Shown: positions 18,079 to 26,654 of the stretch, one piece after another
Layout of the letters: each line of letters begins with the position of its first letter
Numbering within the stretch: the first letter of the stretch is position 1
Assembly (NCBI RefSeq): GCF_002205635.1
Contig: NZ_NISJ01000010.1
Location: 92,001 to 156,000, forward strand
DNA length: 64,000 nucleotides
Direction: 5' to 3'
Source of the DNA: Sphingopyxis witflariensis
GTDB lineage: Bacteria; Pseudomonadota; Alphaproteobacteria; Sphingomonadales; Sphingomonadaceae
Position numbers and translations under genes: made by a program
Notes under the pieces: generated by a model
What the model was told of the DNA's origin: nothing
What the model saw: only the letters and a program-made list of their open reading frames with translations
Database searches by the model: none

Positions 18079-18539
18079 TGCGCCTCGATGATCTGGACCA
18101 GCGTATCATTGGCCTCCTCGCCGAAGATGCGCGCATCAGTAACCGCGAAGCGGCGCGCCTGTTGGGTATCTCGGACACTGCGGTCCGTAAACGCCTGAAG
18201 AAGCTGTCCGATTCGGGCGCTGCGAAGATCACGGCGGTGGCTGATTCAGCCGCGTTGGGAATGACCACCGCTGTTCTGGTGCGGGTTCAGACATCTCCCG
18301 AAACGGCGCGCGACGTGGTCGAGGCGATGGCCAGTTTCGACGAAGTGAGTTTTGCTGCCTTGATGACAGGACGCTTCAATATCGTTCTGCTCGTGGCGGC
18401 GCAAAGTCGTCAGGCCGTGGCAGATATTATTCACATGCATTTACGGCGGCGATCCGGCGTACACCGGGTAGAAACGGTCGAGATCGTCTCGGTCGCCAAG
18501 CACAATCTCGATATCGCCCTGGTCTCCAGAAAACGCTGA
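18075..18539 (+). CDS. Lrp/AsnC-family regulator 2
   Basis: This 154-residue paralogue of the preceding protein has the helix-turn-helix DDLDQRIIGLLAEDARISNREAARLLGISDTAVRKRLKKL and an intact RAM domain. It begins with ATGATG, the second ATG overlapping the stop region of regulator 1, which implies translational coupling. Both copies keep good DNA-binding helices, so this is not a regulator plus a decayed duplicate. The siroheme decarboxylases also come as paired Lrp-like proteins, but no heme-pathway gene is near. Confidence 0.9.
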   Translation: MMRLDDLDQRIIGLLAEDARISNREAARLLGISDTAVRKRLKKLSDSGAAKITAVADSAALGMTTAVLVRVQTSPETARDVVEAMASFDEVSFAALMTGRFNIVLLVAAQSRQAVADIIHMHLRRRSGVHRVETVEIVSVAKHNLDIALVSRKR

Positions 18540-18597
18540 CCCCACCCGGCCGAGGTGCCGGGACTCGGGCTCACGGGCTCCGCACTAGCGACCCTGT

Positions 18598-18624
18598 GGA
18601 AGGGGACGGCCTGCGCCCCCTTCC
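18598..18624. terminator. Hairpin between convergent Lrp and amidohydrolase genes
   Basis: The 8-bp perfect stem GGAAGGGG / CCCCTTCC with an 11-base loop lies 13 bases from the amidohydrolase stop and 59 bases from the Lrp stop. It can serve both strands. Confidence 0.6.
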
Positions 18625-18636
18625 GGAGATTCACTA

Positions 18637-20400
18637 TCATTCTGCGGCGATCGCCATTGGATGCATCAGCTGCTCATCCATGTCGGCACCGCCCGACCCG
18701 ACCAGTCGGCCCGGTGTCGCACCAGTGCACTCGGTGCCATTGACGAAGGTCGTCTCGCCATTCACCATCACCCGCTCGATGCCCTGGGGCTTGCAGACGC
18801 GCCGCCAGTCGCCATCGGGAAGATCATGGGCGATCTCATATTTGAGCCGCGGATAGTCGAGCGCCTCATAGTCGTAGATGAAAAGATCGGCCGCTTGCCC
18901 CGCTGCCAGCGTGCCCCGGTTGTGGAGTCCGAGCACTTCTGCCGGAACCGCGCTGAGCTTGTAGTGCATTTCCTCAAGCGTCATCAACCCGGTCTCGCGA
19001 ACCATCCAGATGATCGCGTCCGTCGAATATTGACCGCCAGCCCAGAATTTCACATGCGCTCCGCCGTCCGAGGTTCCCGGAATGGTGAACGGATGTTTGA
19101 GAACCTGTGCGACTTTCTCGTCGTCAAAGCTCATGCCTTCGGCCACGAGGAAATCGCTGTCGGCATTGGTATCGACCACGATATCCATAAACACGTCGAT
19201 CGTGGGCCGATTGCCAACGGCGGCCGCGATTTCGCCGACCGACTTGCCTTCATACTGGTTCCATGGGGCGACGCCGCAAGCGTCGTTCAGGACATAATGC
19301 TCGAGCGGTCCGCCGGCCGGTGCGAGCAGTTCAGGCCTGTACACGTTGCGCAAGCGCGTGCGATAATCCTCGTCCGCCGCTTTTGCGACTTTTGCCGCGC
19401 GATCGCCCGCGAAGGTGAATTCGCGGAACTCGGGGATGATGTTCCAGATATCCCAGTCCATCGGTTTGAATTCGTTCCAGCCGCGCGTGGTCAGGGTCTG
19501 GGTGAAGATTTCCAGCCCCTCTTCCCGCGCCTTGTCGACCAGAGCGAGGACTTCCTCATGATAAGTGGGCAGAAAGTCGTTGACGATGACGACATTGTGG
19601 AGGACGGGCCGGCCCGACACCCGTGCAACCTCTAGCGCGATCTCACCGAAGCGCGCACCCGGGGTATCGACGAGGGCCTGGATCGAGCCTTCGCCGCGCT
19701 CGCGAAGCACTTCCGCGAGCGCCAGAATGTCCTCGCGGCTCATCGTGTCGCTCGGCATCGGGGTGCCGTCACAGTCGATGTGGGTGTTATGCTCGCCCTG
19801 GTAGGAAAAGCCGAAGCCGATTGCGCCCGCGTCCATGGCGGCGTGCAGTTCCTGCTTCATGCGCTCCCGCTCTTCCGCAGTGGCCGGACGGCTTTTCGCT
19901 GCTTCGAGGCCCATCACATAGATTAGGAGCGGATTGAGGGGAACATAGCTGGCGACGTTGACCCCCTTGGGCACCCGCTTGAGATGCTCGATCCATTCGG
20001 GGAAGCTGACCCAGTCCCAGCCGAGCGCTGTCCGCATCGCATTTACGGGAACCTGTTCGGTGGTCTCCATCATCTGCATGTAGCGCTCCCGGTCCTGCGG
20101 ATGGCAGGGGGCAAAGCCAAAACCGCAATTTCCCACGCCGATTGTCGTGGTGCCATGCCAGCCAGAGTTTGTGGCATAGGGATCCCAGTGCAGTTGAGCG
20201 TCATAATGCGTATGGGCGTCGATCACCCCCGGCGCGACGATCTTCCCGGTGCCGTCGATGACATCGCTCGCGTCGCCGCTGATCCCGGCGCCAATGTCCG
20301 TTATGATCCCGTCTTTGATTCCGATATCGCCCACGAACCGCGGCGAGCCCGTGCCATCGACGATCGTGCCACCTTTGATGAGCGTGTCAAACTTAGGCAT
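18637..20400 (-). CDS. Amidohydrolase family 3 (D-aminoacylase-like) protein
   Basis: This 587-residue metal-dependent hydrolase opens with the beta-sandwich segment FDTLIKGGTIVDGTG and the VIDAHTHYDAQLHWDP metal site (HxH at about residue 67). Later come HNVVIVND, the GTSDGGAH metal ligand segment and the C-terminal GTLAAGQAADLFIYD and MVNGETTFVNG pieces. Family 3 amidohydrolases include N-acyl-D-amino-acid deacylases and related amidases, some 100 residues shorter than this. The start at 20400 is preferred because the protein family begins right there. Its role may be to cleave an amide-conjugated substrate before CoA activation. It is convergent with the Lrp pair, which may regulate it. 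Confidence 0.85.
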   Translation of the reverse strand: MPKFDTLIKGGTIVDGTGSPRFVGDIGIKDGIITDIGAGISGDASDVIDGTGKIVAPGVIDAHTHYDAQLHWDPYATNSGWHGTTTIGVGNCGFGFAPCHPQDRERYMQMMETTEQVPVNAMRTALGWDWVSFPEWIEHLKRVPKGVNVASYVPLNPLLIYVMGLEAAKSRPATAEERERMKQELHAAMDAGAIGFGFSYQGEHNTHIDCDGTPMPSDTMSREDILALAEVLRERGEGSIQALVDTPGARFGEIALEVARVSGRPVLHNVVIVNDFLPTYHEEVLALVDKAREEGLEIFTQTLTTRGWNEFKPMDWDIWNIIPEFREFTFAGDRAAKVAKAADEDYRTRLRNVYRPELLAPAGGPLEHYVLNDACGVAPWNQYEGKSVGEIAAAVGNRPTIDVFMDIVVDTNADSDFLVAEGMSFDDEKVAQVLKHPFTIPGTSDGGAHVKFWAGGQYSTDAIIWMVRETGLMTLEEMHYKLSAVPAEVLGLHNRGTLAAGQAADLFIYDYEALDYPRLKYEIAHDLPDGDWRRVCKPQGIERVMVNGETTFVNGTECTGATPGRLVGSGGADMDEQLMHPMAIAAE

Positions 20401-20609
20401 CCCATTCTCCCATCTCTCTGTGTTGCTCGACATTATGGTCGGCATTTGGTTCTCAAATTCGACAAAAATGATGCAAGTATCTATATTATGCGATCCACCA
20501 TTGAGTCAAATATAATGGGAAATGATGTCATGGCCGGTCTGGACTGTCTTGATGGCGTTTCGACCCTCCCTTTGCGCGAAAGGGGCAGGCCGATGCGCCG
20601 ACGGGATGC

Positions 20610-21401
20610 TCAAACCGCGGTGTAGCCACCATCGACGATGAACTCGGAACCCGTGATGTAGCGTGCGCCGTCGCTTGCCAAGAACGCGACCAACGGCGCG
20701 ATGTCATCGACATTGCCCATCCGGCCCACGGGAATCTTGCTGTTCCATGCGGCAACAACCCGCTCCACCGACGCTGGTTCGCCGTTCGCGGCGGTAGGTC
20801 TCTCGTGATGGGCGCCGAGCCTGGTTGCCGTCGGACCCGGCAACACTGTATTCACTCTTACGGCACGCTCGGCCAGTTCGACCGCGACAGCCTTGCTCAA
20901 CATACGGATTGCGCCCTTGCTCGCGCTATAAGCGGCATAACGGTCCCCTGCCACCGTCCCATAGATTGATGAGATATTGACGATGGCGGCGGTTGACGTG
21001 CCGTCCGCCTGACGACGCATCGACAAAAGCGGCAGTGCCATCTGCATCCCCATGAACGGACCCTCGACATTGATCCGATATTGCCTTCTCAGATCGTCGA
21101 GAGGAGCGGTCGCAAAAGGCGTGTCGAGCATGATGCCGGCGTTGTTCACGAGAATGTCGAGCCGGCCGAGCTTTTCGGCGAAGCCGATCGCCGTCTCCCA
21201 ATCGGCTTCGCTTGTCACGTCATGCCGGCAGGCGTGCGTTCCCTTGGTGCCATCGCACCACTCAAGGCGAGAGGCATCGATATCGGTCGCAAGTACCTCG
21301 GCGCCGGCGGCAAGCAATTGCTTTGCCACGGCAAGGCCTATCCCGCTTCCCGCGCCCGTCACGATCGCAACGCGGCCCTCCAATTCGATCGAATTCACCA
21401 T
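20610..21401 (-). CDS. Short-chain dehydrogenase/reductase (SDR)
   Basis: This protein of about 263 residues is a classical SDR: the nucleotide motif TGAGSGIG, the NNAG motif (LVNNAGIML), catalytic Ser in NISSIYG and YxxxK in YAAYSASKGA, with the C-terminal GSEFIVDGGYTAV. It would oxidise or reduce a hydroxyl/keto group with NAD(P). GGAGGTG stands close to the ATG at 21401; a GTG three bases further in or an ATG at 21410 are alternatives. The divergent gene is kinase 5, with an operator-like site between (21534). Confidence 0.88.
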   Translation of the reverse strand: MVNSIELEGRVAIVTGAGSGIGLAVAKQLLAAGAEVLATDIDASRLEWCDGTKGTHACRHDVTSEADWETAIGFAEKLGRLDILVNNAGIMLDTPFATAPLDDLRRQYRINVEGPFMGMQMALPLLSMRRQADGTSTAAIVNISSIYGTVAGDRYAAYSASKGAIRMLSKAVAVELAERAVRVNTVLPGPTATRLGAHHERPTAANGEPASVERVVAAWNSKIPVGRMGNVDDIAPLVAFLASDGARYITGSEFIVDGGYTAV

Positions 21402-21533
21402 CACCTCCATGATCGAAAACTGAGAAGCGCCATCGAGCCAATCGACGGCGTCGCGCAAATTGCGCGCGCGCTTCCGTGCTTCGCCGCCATTCGCGCCTCC
21501 GGATTGGCATTGACATGCGCGGCCGTCAAATGC

Positions 21534-21558
21534 GATTATACAAGCAATTAATTAAATA
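21534..21558. promoter_or_regulatory. Operator-like AT-rich site before the kinase/ACAD operon
   Basis: This site runs GATTATACAAGC then AATTAATTAAATA, ending 12 bases before the GTG start of kinase 5, and shares the GCAATTAATTAA core with 25811. A repressor here would block the ribosome- and promoter-proximal region of the four-gene operon. Confidence 0.6.
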
Positions 21559-21570
21559 TCGGAGGGCGCG

Positions 21571-22596
21571 GTGGAGGGTGTCGATCTTGTTTCGCTTGAT
21601 CGCTGGATGGAAGCCCGGAGCCTTGGAAGTGGCTCGATTTCCGGCGTCCGGCTTCTGGCTGGCGGAACCCAGAATATTCTCCTCCGCTTCCATCGCGGGC
21701 CGTCCGAATTTGTTCTCCGCCGGCCGCCGCCGGTCCTGCGCGCGGGATCCAATGAGACGATGCGCCGCGAAATGCGCGTCCTCGAGGCACTGCGCGGTAG
21801 CGATGTTCCTCACCCTGGCTTCATCGCCGGATCTAGCGACGAGACGATCCTTGGCGCTGCTTTCTATCTCATGCAGCCGGTCGATGGCTTCAACCCGATG
21901 TCCGGGCTCCCCGCCTTGCACGCTCGCGAGCCGCTGCTGCGCCGCCGCATGGGCCTCGCCGTGGTCGGGGCGATCGCCGCACTCGGCGCGCTCGATTATC
22001 GGGCGGTCGGCCTCGCGGATTTTGGAAAGCCCGAGAATTTCCTGGAACGCCAGGTGGGGCGTTGGCGCCGCCAGCTTGAAAGCTATGCCGATCTAGCCGG
22101 GTGGCCGGGGCCTGGCGCCATCCCGGGGGTGGACGCGGTGGCGGCCTGGCTCGATCGCCATCGCCCAAGCTCATTTCAACCGGGGATCATCCACGGAGAT
22201 GCGCATCTTGCAAATGTGATGATCCGGCCGGACAGCGGGGAACTCGCAGCCCTCGTTGATTGGGAATTGAGCACGATTGGCGACCCCCTGCTCGACCTCG
22301 GCTGGCTGATCGCGACATGGCCGACCGATGGCTCATCCTTCGCCACGGACGCCATGGCAAATCAGCTCACCGATCTTGCATCTCCTGCCGACCTCGCGGC
22401 GCATTACGCAGCGTCAAGCGGCCGGGATCTCGCGGCTCTCGACTGGTACATCGTGCTCGCCTGCTACAAGTTGGGCATCATTCTGGAAGGGAGCTTTGCG
22501 CGGGCCTGTGCCGGAAAGGCGCCGCGAGAAACCGGCGAACGGCTTCACGCGCACACGCTCGCTCTGTTCGAGCGCGCCCTCAGCATCATTCGTTGA
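21571..22596 (+). CDS. APH-type phosphotransferase, ACAD10/11 kinase-like (kinase 5 of 5)
   Basis: This 341-residue kinase has a canonical loop with His at about residue 208 (IIHGDAHLANVMI) followed by LVDWELSTIGDPLLDLGWLIATW. This last block is strikingly like the kinase domain of ACAD10/ACAD11, which phosphorylates 4-hydroxyacyl-CoA before elimination. The start is a GTG after GGAGGG. It is the first gene of an operon of kinase, SDR, ACAD10/11-like dehydrogenase and Zn-alcohol dehydrogenase. Of the five kinases this one has the strongest case for a hydroxyacyl-CoA kinase role. Confidence 0.88.
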   Translation: MEGVDLVSLDRWMEARSLGSGSISGVRLLAGGTQNILLRFHRGPSEFVLRRPPPVLRAGSNETMRREMRVLEALRGSDVPHPGFIAGSSDETILGAAFYLMQPVDGFNPMSGLPALHAREPLLRRRMGLAVVGAIAALGALDYRAVGLADFGKPENFLERQVGRWRRQLESYADLAGWPGPGAIPGVDAVAAWLDRHRPSSFQPGIIHGDAHLANVMIRPDSGELAALVDWELSTIGDPLLDLGWLIATWPTDGSSFATDAMANQLTDLASPADLAAHYAASSGRDLAALDWYIVLACYKLGIILEGSFARACAGKAPRETGERLHAHTLALFERALSIIR

Positions 22597-22605
22597 AAAG
22601 GAAAG

Positions 22606-23346
22606 ATGATGATCGACGATACCGATTTTAGCGGACGCAATATTCTCGTCGTCGGCGGATCGAGCGGGATCGGCAACGGCATAGCCCAAGGGTTTCGCGC
22701 CCGCGGCGCCAATGTTCATATCTGGGGGACGCGCGCCTCTGCGTCCGACTACAGCGCCGATGAAGGGTCCGACCTTGAAGGACTGGGCTATCATTGCGTC
22801 GATGTCGGGACGCCCGAGGCTATCGAGACGGCGGAGATTCCCTTCGACACGCTGGACTCCCTCATTTTGTCGCAGGGAACCGTATTATATCGGCGCCAGG
22901 AGTTCGAGCGCGAAGGGTGGGATCGTGTCATGGCGGTCAATATCGACAGCCTGATGCATTGCGCGCGCAAGTTCCGGCCACTGCTTTCGGCGTCCGGCGG
23001 GTCGATTATTATCGTGAGCTCGACGTCCGGCTTGCGCGGCAATATCGGAAACCCGGCTTATGCCGCGTCCAAAGCGGCCGCGATCAGTCTGACCAAAACG
23101 CTGGGCCAGGCTTTTGCCGGTGACGGGATTCGGGTGAATGGTCTCGCTCCGGGGCTCGTCGATACCAAATTGACACGGATCACGACCCAGAATTCCGCTC
23201 GTCTCGACGGCGCGCTCGCCACGATCGCGCAGCGACGCATGGGGACGCCCGCCGATATGGCGGGTGCCGCCATATTCCTCGCATCCCCGCTCGCTTCCTA
23301 CGTCACCGGCCACACGCTGGTCGTCGATGGTGGCCTGACGCTCTGA
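22606..23346 (+). CDS. Short-chain dehydrogenase/reductase (SDR)
   Basis: This 246-residue SDR has the cofactor motif VVGGSSGIGNG (Gly in place of the usual T-G-x start), active-site Ser in VSSTSGLRG and YxxxK in NPAYAASKAAA, and ends TGHTLVVDGGLTL. The NNAG motif reads LSQGT, a deviation seen in some branches. It starts 9 bases after kinase 5 and precedes the ACAD10/11-like gene, so it probably oxidises or reduces the hydroxyl/keto form of the same acyl intermediate. Confidence 0.88.
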   Translation: MMIDDTDFSGRNILVVGGSSGIGNGIAQGFRARGANVHIWGTRASASDYSADEGSDLEGLGYHCVDVGTPEAIETAEIPFDTLDSLILSQGTVLYRRQEFEREGWDRVMAVNIDSLMHCARKFRPLLSASGGSIIIVSSTSGLRGNIGNPAYAASKAAAISLTKTLGQAFAGDGIRVNGLAPGLVDTKLTRITTQNSARLDGALATIAQRRMGTPADMAGAAIFLASPLASYVTGHTLVVDGGLTL

Positions 23347-23371
23347 TTTGCCATTCTGACAGGAGATACAC

Positions 23372-24595
23372 ATGCAGTTCGAACATAGCGAAAAGGTCCG
23401 TGACCTCCTGCAGAGGGTCGAAACGTTCATGGATGCGCATATCTACCCCAATGAGGAAGAGTATTACCACTTCATCCACGACCAGAGGAATCTGTGGCAG
23501 GAGTGGCCTGGAATGCCCGCCCTCAAGGCCGAGGCGCGTGCTCAGGGCTTGTGGAACCTCTTCCTCCCACACGAATATGGCCGCTTCTCGCCCGGGCTCA
23601 GCAATCTTGAATATGCTCCACTTGCCGAGGTGATGGGCCGATCGCCGTGGTCGAGCCAGGTGTTCAATTGCTCCGCGCCCGACACGGGCAATATGGAAGT
23701 GCTCGCGAAATTCGGGACCCCCGATCAGCAGCAGCAGTGGCTTCAGCCCCTGCTCGACGGGGAGATTCGCTCGGCCTATGTGATGACCGAGCCGCAGGTC
23801 GCCTCATCCGATGCCACCAATCTTGAGCTGTCCATCAAGCCCGACGGCGACGACTATGTCATCAACGGCCGGAAGTGGTGGATTTCGAATGCGATGCACC
23901 CCGATTGCGCGATCTTCATCGTGATGGGAAAGACCGACTTCGATGCTCCCCGCCATGCCCAACATTCGCAGATCCTCGTGCCGCGAGATACGGCAGGGAT
24001 CACGGTCGTGCGCAACCAGACCGTCTTCGGATCGATGAACTCGCCGGGTGGCGAGTGCGAACTGCGCTTCGACAATGTACGCGTACCGAAGGAAAATCTC
24101 ATTCTTGGTGAGGGGCGGGGGTTCGAGATCGCGCAAGGGCGTCTCGGGCCGGGACGTATTCACCACTGCATGCGTTCGATCGGCCAGGCGCAGCGCGCGC
24201 TCGAGATCATGGCGCGCCGCGCGAACAGCCGCGTCGCTTTTGGAAAGAAGCTCGCCGATCAAAGTAGCATCCGCCAGGACGTCGCACGCAGCTTCTGTGA
24301 AATCGAGATGTCGCGCCTGCTCACGCTCAAGGCTGCCGACGCCATGGACCGCTATGGCAACAAGGTTGCCAAGGATCTGATCGCGGCCATCAAGGTGATC
24401 GCTCCGCAAATGGCGCAAACCGTCGCGGATCGGGCCATCCAGGTTCATGGCGGAATGGGCGTAAGCGACGACACCCCGATCGCCTACTTCTTCACCCTCA
24501 ATCGCTATCTGCGCATCGCGGACGGTCCCGACGAGGTGCACATGTCGCAGCTCGGGAAGCAGAAGATCGCCGAATATTCGGCGATGGCGAAGTAG
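23372..24595 (+). CDS. Acyl-CoA dehydrogenase of the ACAD10/ACAD11 type
   Basis: This 407-residue flavoprotein has the full ACAD fold. The signatures NCSAPDTGNMEVL, YVMTEPQVASSDATN and NGRKWWISNA, and the C-terminal RIADGPDEVHMSQLGKQK, are those of the ACAD10/11 branch. In that branch the acidic residue in the position of the MCAD catalytic Glu is Asp (IADGPDEVH), as here. Mammalian ACAD11 is a kinase-dehydrogenase system that removes phosphate from a phosphorylated 4-hydroxyacyl-CoA; here the kinase is a separate gene (21571) in the same operon. This is the strongest functional clue to the role of the five kinases. Confidence 0.92.
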   Translation: MQFEHSEKVRDLLQRVETFMDAHIYPNEEEYYHFIHDQRNLWQEWPGMPALKAEARAQGLWNLFLPHEYGRFSPGLSNLEYAPLAEVMGRSPWSSQVFNCSAPDTGNMEVLAKFGTPDQQQQWLQPLLDGEIRSAYVMTEPQVASSDATNLELSIKPDGDDYVINGRKWWISNAMHPDCAIFIVMGKTDFDAPRHAQHSQILVPRDTAGITVVRNQTVFGSMNSPGGECELRFDNVRVPKENLILGEGRGFEIAQGRLGPGRIHHCMRSIGQAQRALEIMARRANSRVAFGKKLADQSSIRQDVARSFCEIEMSRLLTLKAADAMDRYGNKVAKDLIAAIKVIAPQMAQTVADRAIQVHGGMGVSDDTPIAYFFTLNRYLRIADGPDEVHMSQLGKQKIAEYSAMAK

Positions 24596-24604
24596 GAGGC
24601 CGGC

Positions 24605-25642
24605 ATGAAGGCGCTGCTTTATCACGGGGCAGGGGATATCCGCTACGAAAGCATGGCCGATCCGATGCCGGTCGAGGCGGGCGACGCCATCGTTCGAGTC
24701 ACCGCCTGCTCGATCTGCGGAAGCGACCTACACATTTATCATGGTCACGGATTTTCCGAGGATCGGGGCTTTTGTGTCGGTCACGAAGCGGTCGGCGAAG
24801 TGGTCGAAACCGGACGCGCCGTCTCGCGGCTCCGCGTCGGTGACCGGGTCATGATCCCCGCAGCAGCGGGCTGCGGCGCCTGCCGACCCTGCCTGTCGGG
24901 CAATGTGATCGGGTGCGAGAATGGCGCAGCGGCCTGCTACGGGTTGTCCGCCGCGCTTCAAGGTTCGCAGGCCGAGGCCGTTCGCGTCCCCAGCGCGGAC
25001 GCCAATGCGGTGCTGATCCCGGAAGGGATATCGGAAGAGCAGGCGCTGCTGATGACAGACGCCCTTTCGACCGCCTGGTTCGGTGCGCGCAGCGCCGATA
25101 TCGCCCCGGGGAGCAGCGTCGCCGTAATTGGTTTGGGGCCGATCGGCCTCATGACGGTCGACTCCGCCTTCGTGCTGGGCGCCCATATCGTATATGCCAT
25201 CGATCCCGTTCCAGAAAGGCGCGCGCTGGCGGCAGCGGCGGGCGCCGTCGCTCTGCACCCTGACGAAGCCGTCGCCGTGATCCGGGAGGCGACGAAAGGA
25301 CGTAAACTCGATTCCGTCGTCGAGGTGGTCGGGAGCGACGCGACGGTCGATATGGCATTACGCTTGGTAAGGGCGCGCGGCACCGTCTCGGTAATCGGTG
25401 TGCAGCAATCGCGCCGTTTCGCCTTTCCGCTCGAACGCGCGTTCGCGGCAGGGCTCACATTCCGGGTCGGGACCTGCTCGGTCCCCGAAGAATTGCCGAC
25501 CCTTTTTCCACTTGTCCAGGCGGGGCGTCTCAAGCCGGAAACCTATGTCTCCAATCGGCTGCCGCTGCGAGACGGCGCCGAAGCCTATGCGATGTTCGAC
25601 CGCCGGGAGGCGGGAACCCTGAAGATCATCCTCGAGCCCTGA
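24605..25642 (+). CDS. Zinc-dependent alcohol dehydrogenase
   Basis: This 345-residue medium-chain dehydrogenase has the catalytic-zinc Cys in SICGSDLHIYHG, the GHEAVGEV motif and a structural zinc lobe (GCGACRPCLSGNVIGC) with four cysteines. The Rossmann motif is VIGLGPIGL. It is the last gene of the kinase 5 operon, 9 bases after the ACAD stop. It probably oxidises a secondary or primary alcohol of the pathway. A gap of about 220 bases and a new operator-like site separate it from the next unit. Confidence 0.9.
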   Translation: MKALLYHGAGDIRYESMADPMPVEAGDAIVRVTACSICGSDLHIYHGHGFSEDRGFCVGHEAVGEVVETGRAVSRLRVGDRVMIPAAAGCGACRPCLSGNVIGCENGAAACYGLSAALQGSQAEAVRVPSADANAVLIPEGISEEQALLMTDALSTAWFGARSADIAPGSSVAVIGLGPIGLMTVDSAFVLGAHIVYAIDPVPERRALAAAAGAVALHPDEAVAVIREATKGRKLDSVVEVVGSDATVDMALRLVRARGTVSVIGVQQSRRFAFPLERAFAAGLTFRVGTCSVPEELPTLFPLVQAGRLKPETYVSNRLPLRDGAEAYAMFDRREAGTLKIILEP

Positions 25643-25810
25643 AGACGCGACTGGCTGGATCTGAGTCCGGCGCGCCCCTGCTGACCGCACGCGGAAAGGG
25701 GGGGCGACACGGCAAAAAATGCGCGCCTCTGCTTGCGGCGCTTCGCCGGCAAAACCGTTCGCATTGACCGCAGAGCTATGCAGTTGATCGGGCGAACGCA
25801 TTTGTGTATC

Positions 25811-25835
25811 TAATAATCGAGCAATTAATTAATTG
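25811..25835. promoter_or_regulatory. Operator-like palindrome before the hydratase/P450 operon
   Basis: TAATAATCGAG followed by the 14-base perfect palindrome CAATTAATTAATTG ends 25 bases before the ATG at 25861. It is the clearest copy of the GCAATTAATT class of site. The rest of 25643-25810 holds no gene. Confidence 0.65.
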
Positions 25836-25860
25836 TCGAATCGCTCGCGGAGAGGACGCC

Positions 25861-26613
25861 ATGGCATCGGGATTGTCGGTAGAGTTGCGGGTCGACGGGC
25901 CAACCGCACATATCATCCTCAACCGTGAGGACCGGCTCAACGCGATCAACAACGACATGTTTCGGCGGCTTGAAGATCATGTCGCGCGGCTCGCGGGCGA
26001 GGCCGAAACTGTTCGCAGCGTCATCGTGCGTGGCGCGGGAAAATGTTTTTCTGCGGGGCATGATCTGCAGGACATCGCGTCTGGCGATGCAGCGCATGAT
26101 GTCTCTTTTCAATCTTCGGTGCTCGAGCGTCTCGCGAATCTGCCCCAGGCGGTTATCGCGGCGGTGCACGGTCATTGTTACACCGGCGCGCTCGAGTTGG
26201 CGCTGGCCAGTGATTTCATTCTCGCCGCCCGGAGCGCGCGGTTCGCGGACACGCACGCCAAATGGGCGCTCACGCCTGTGTGGGGTATGAGCCAGCGGCT
26301 GCCCCGTCTGGTGGGCCAGGCCAAGGCGCGCGAGATGATGTTCACCGCGCGCACGATCGATGGCCGGGAGGCGGCGGAGATCGGACTGGCGGCGTCCTGC
26401 TTCGAGGATACTGAGTTTCTGGAGCGGGTCGATGCGATCGCGTCGATGATCGCTGAAAATTCGGCTTTCAGCATTGCCGCCTATAAGCGACTGCTCGCCG
26501 AAACGGACAATGTCCCGCTGCATCTCGGCCTCGCACACGAAGTCCGCAACAGCGCAGGCGTCGGACCCGACATGGGCGAACGTATCGCGGCCTTTTCAAA
26601 ACGCAAAGCATGA
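25861..26613 (+). CDS. Enoyl-CoA hydratase/isomerase family protein
   Basis: This 250-residue crotonase-fold protein has the oxyanion-hole segments KCFSAGHDL and HGHCYTGALELALASD and the WALTPVWGMSQRLPRLVG block. One catalytic-type Glu (GALELA) is present, while the second position reads DTHAKWAL rather than the usual PE-x-x-G, so it may be an isomerase or a hydratase of altered specificity. It opens the unit that continues with a P450, a nitronate-monooxygenase-like protein and two acyl-CoA dehydrogenases. Confidence 0.88.
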   Translation: MASGLSVELRVDGPTAHIILNREDRLNAINNDMFRRLEDHVARLAGEAETVRSVIVRGAGKCFSAGHDLQDIASGDAAHDVSFQSSVLERLANLPQAVIAAVHGHCYTGALELALASDFILAARSARFADTHAKWALTPVWGMSQRLPRLVGQAKAREMMFTARTIDGREAAEIGLAASCFEDTEFLERVDAIASMIAENSAFSIAAYKRLLAETDNVPLHLGLAHEVRNSAGVGPDMGERIAAFSKRKA

Positions 26614-26654
26614 CCGCGCCATCTGGAGCGCTGGTCGATCGGGAGTGAGTGACG

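Noticed and set aside
18075..18539. Siroheme decarboxylase pair (AhbA/AhbB or NirD/L type)
   Set aside because: Those are also paired Lrp-like proteins, but no heme or denitrification gene is nearby and both proteins here keep regulator-type DNA-binding helices.
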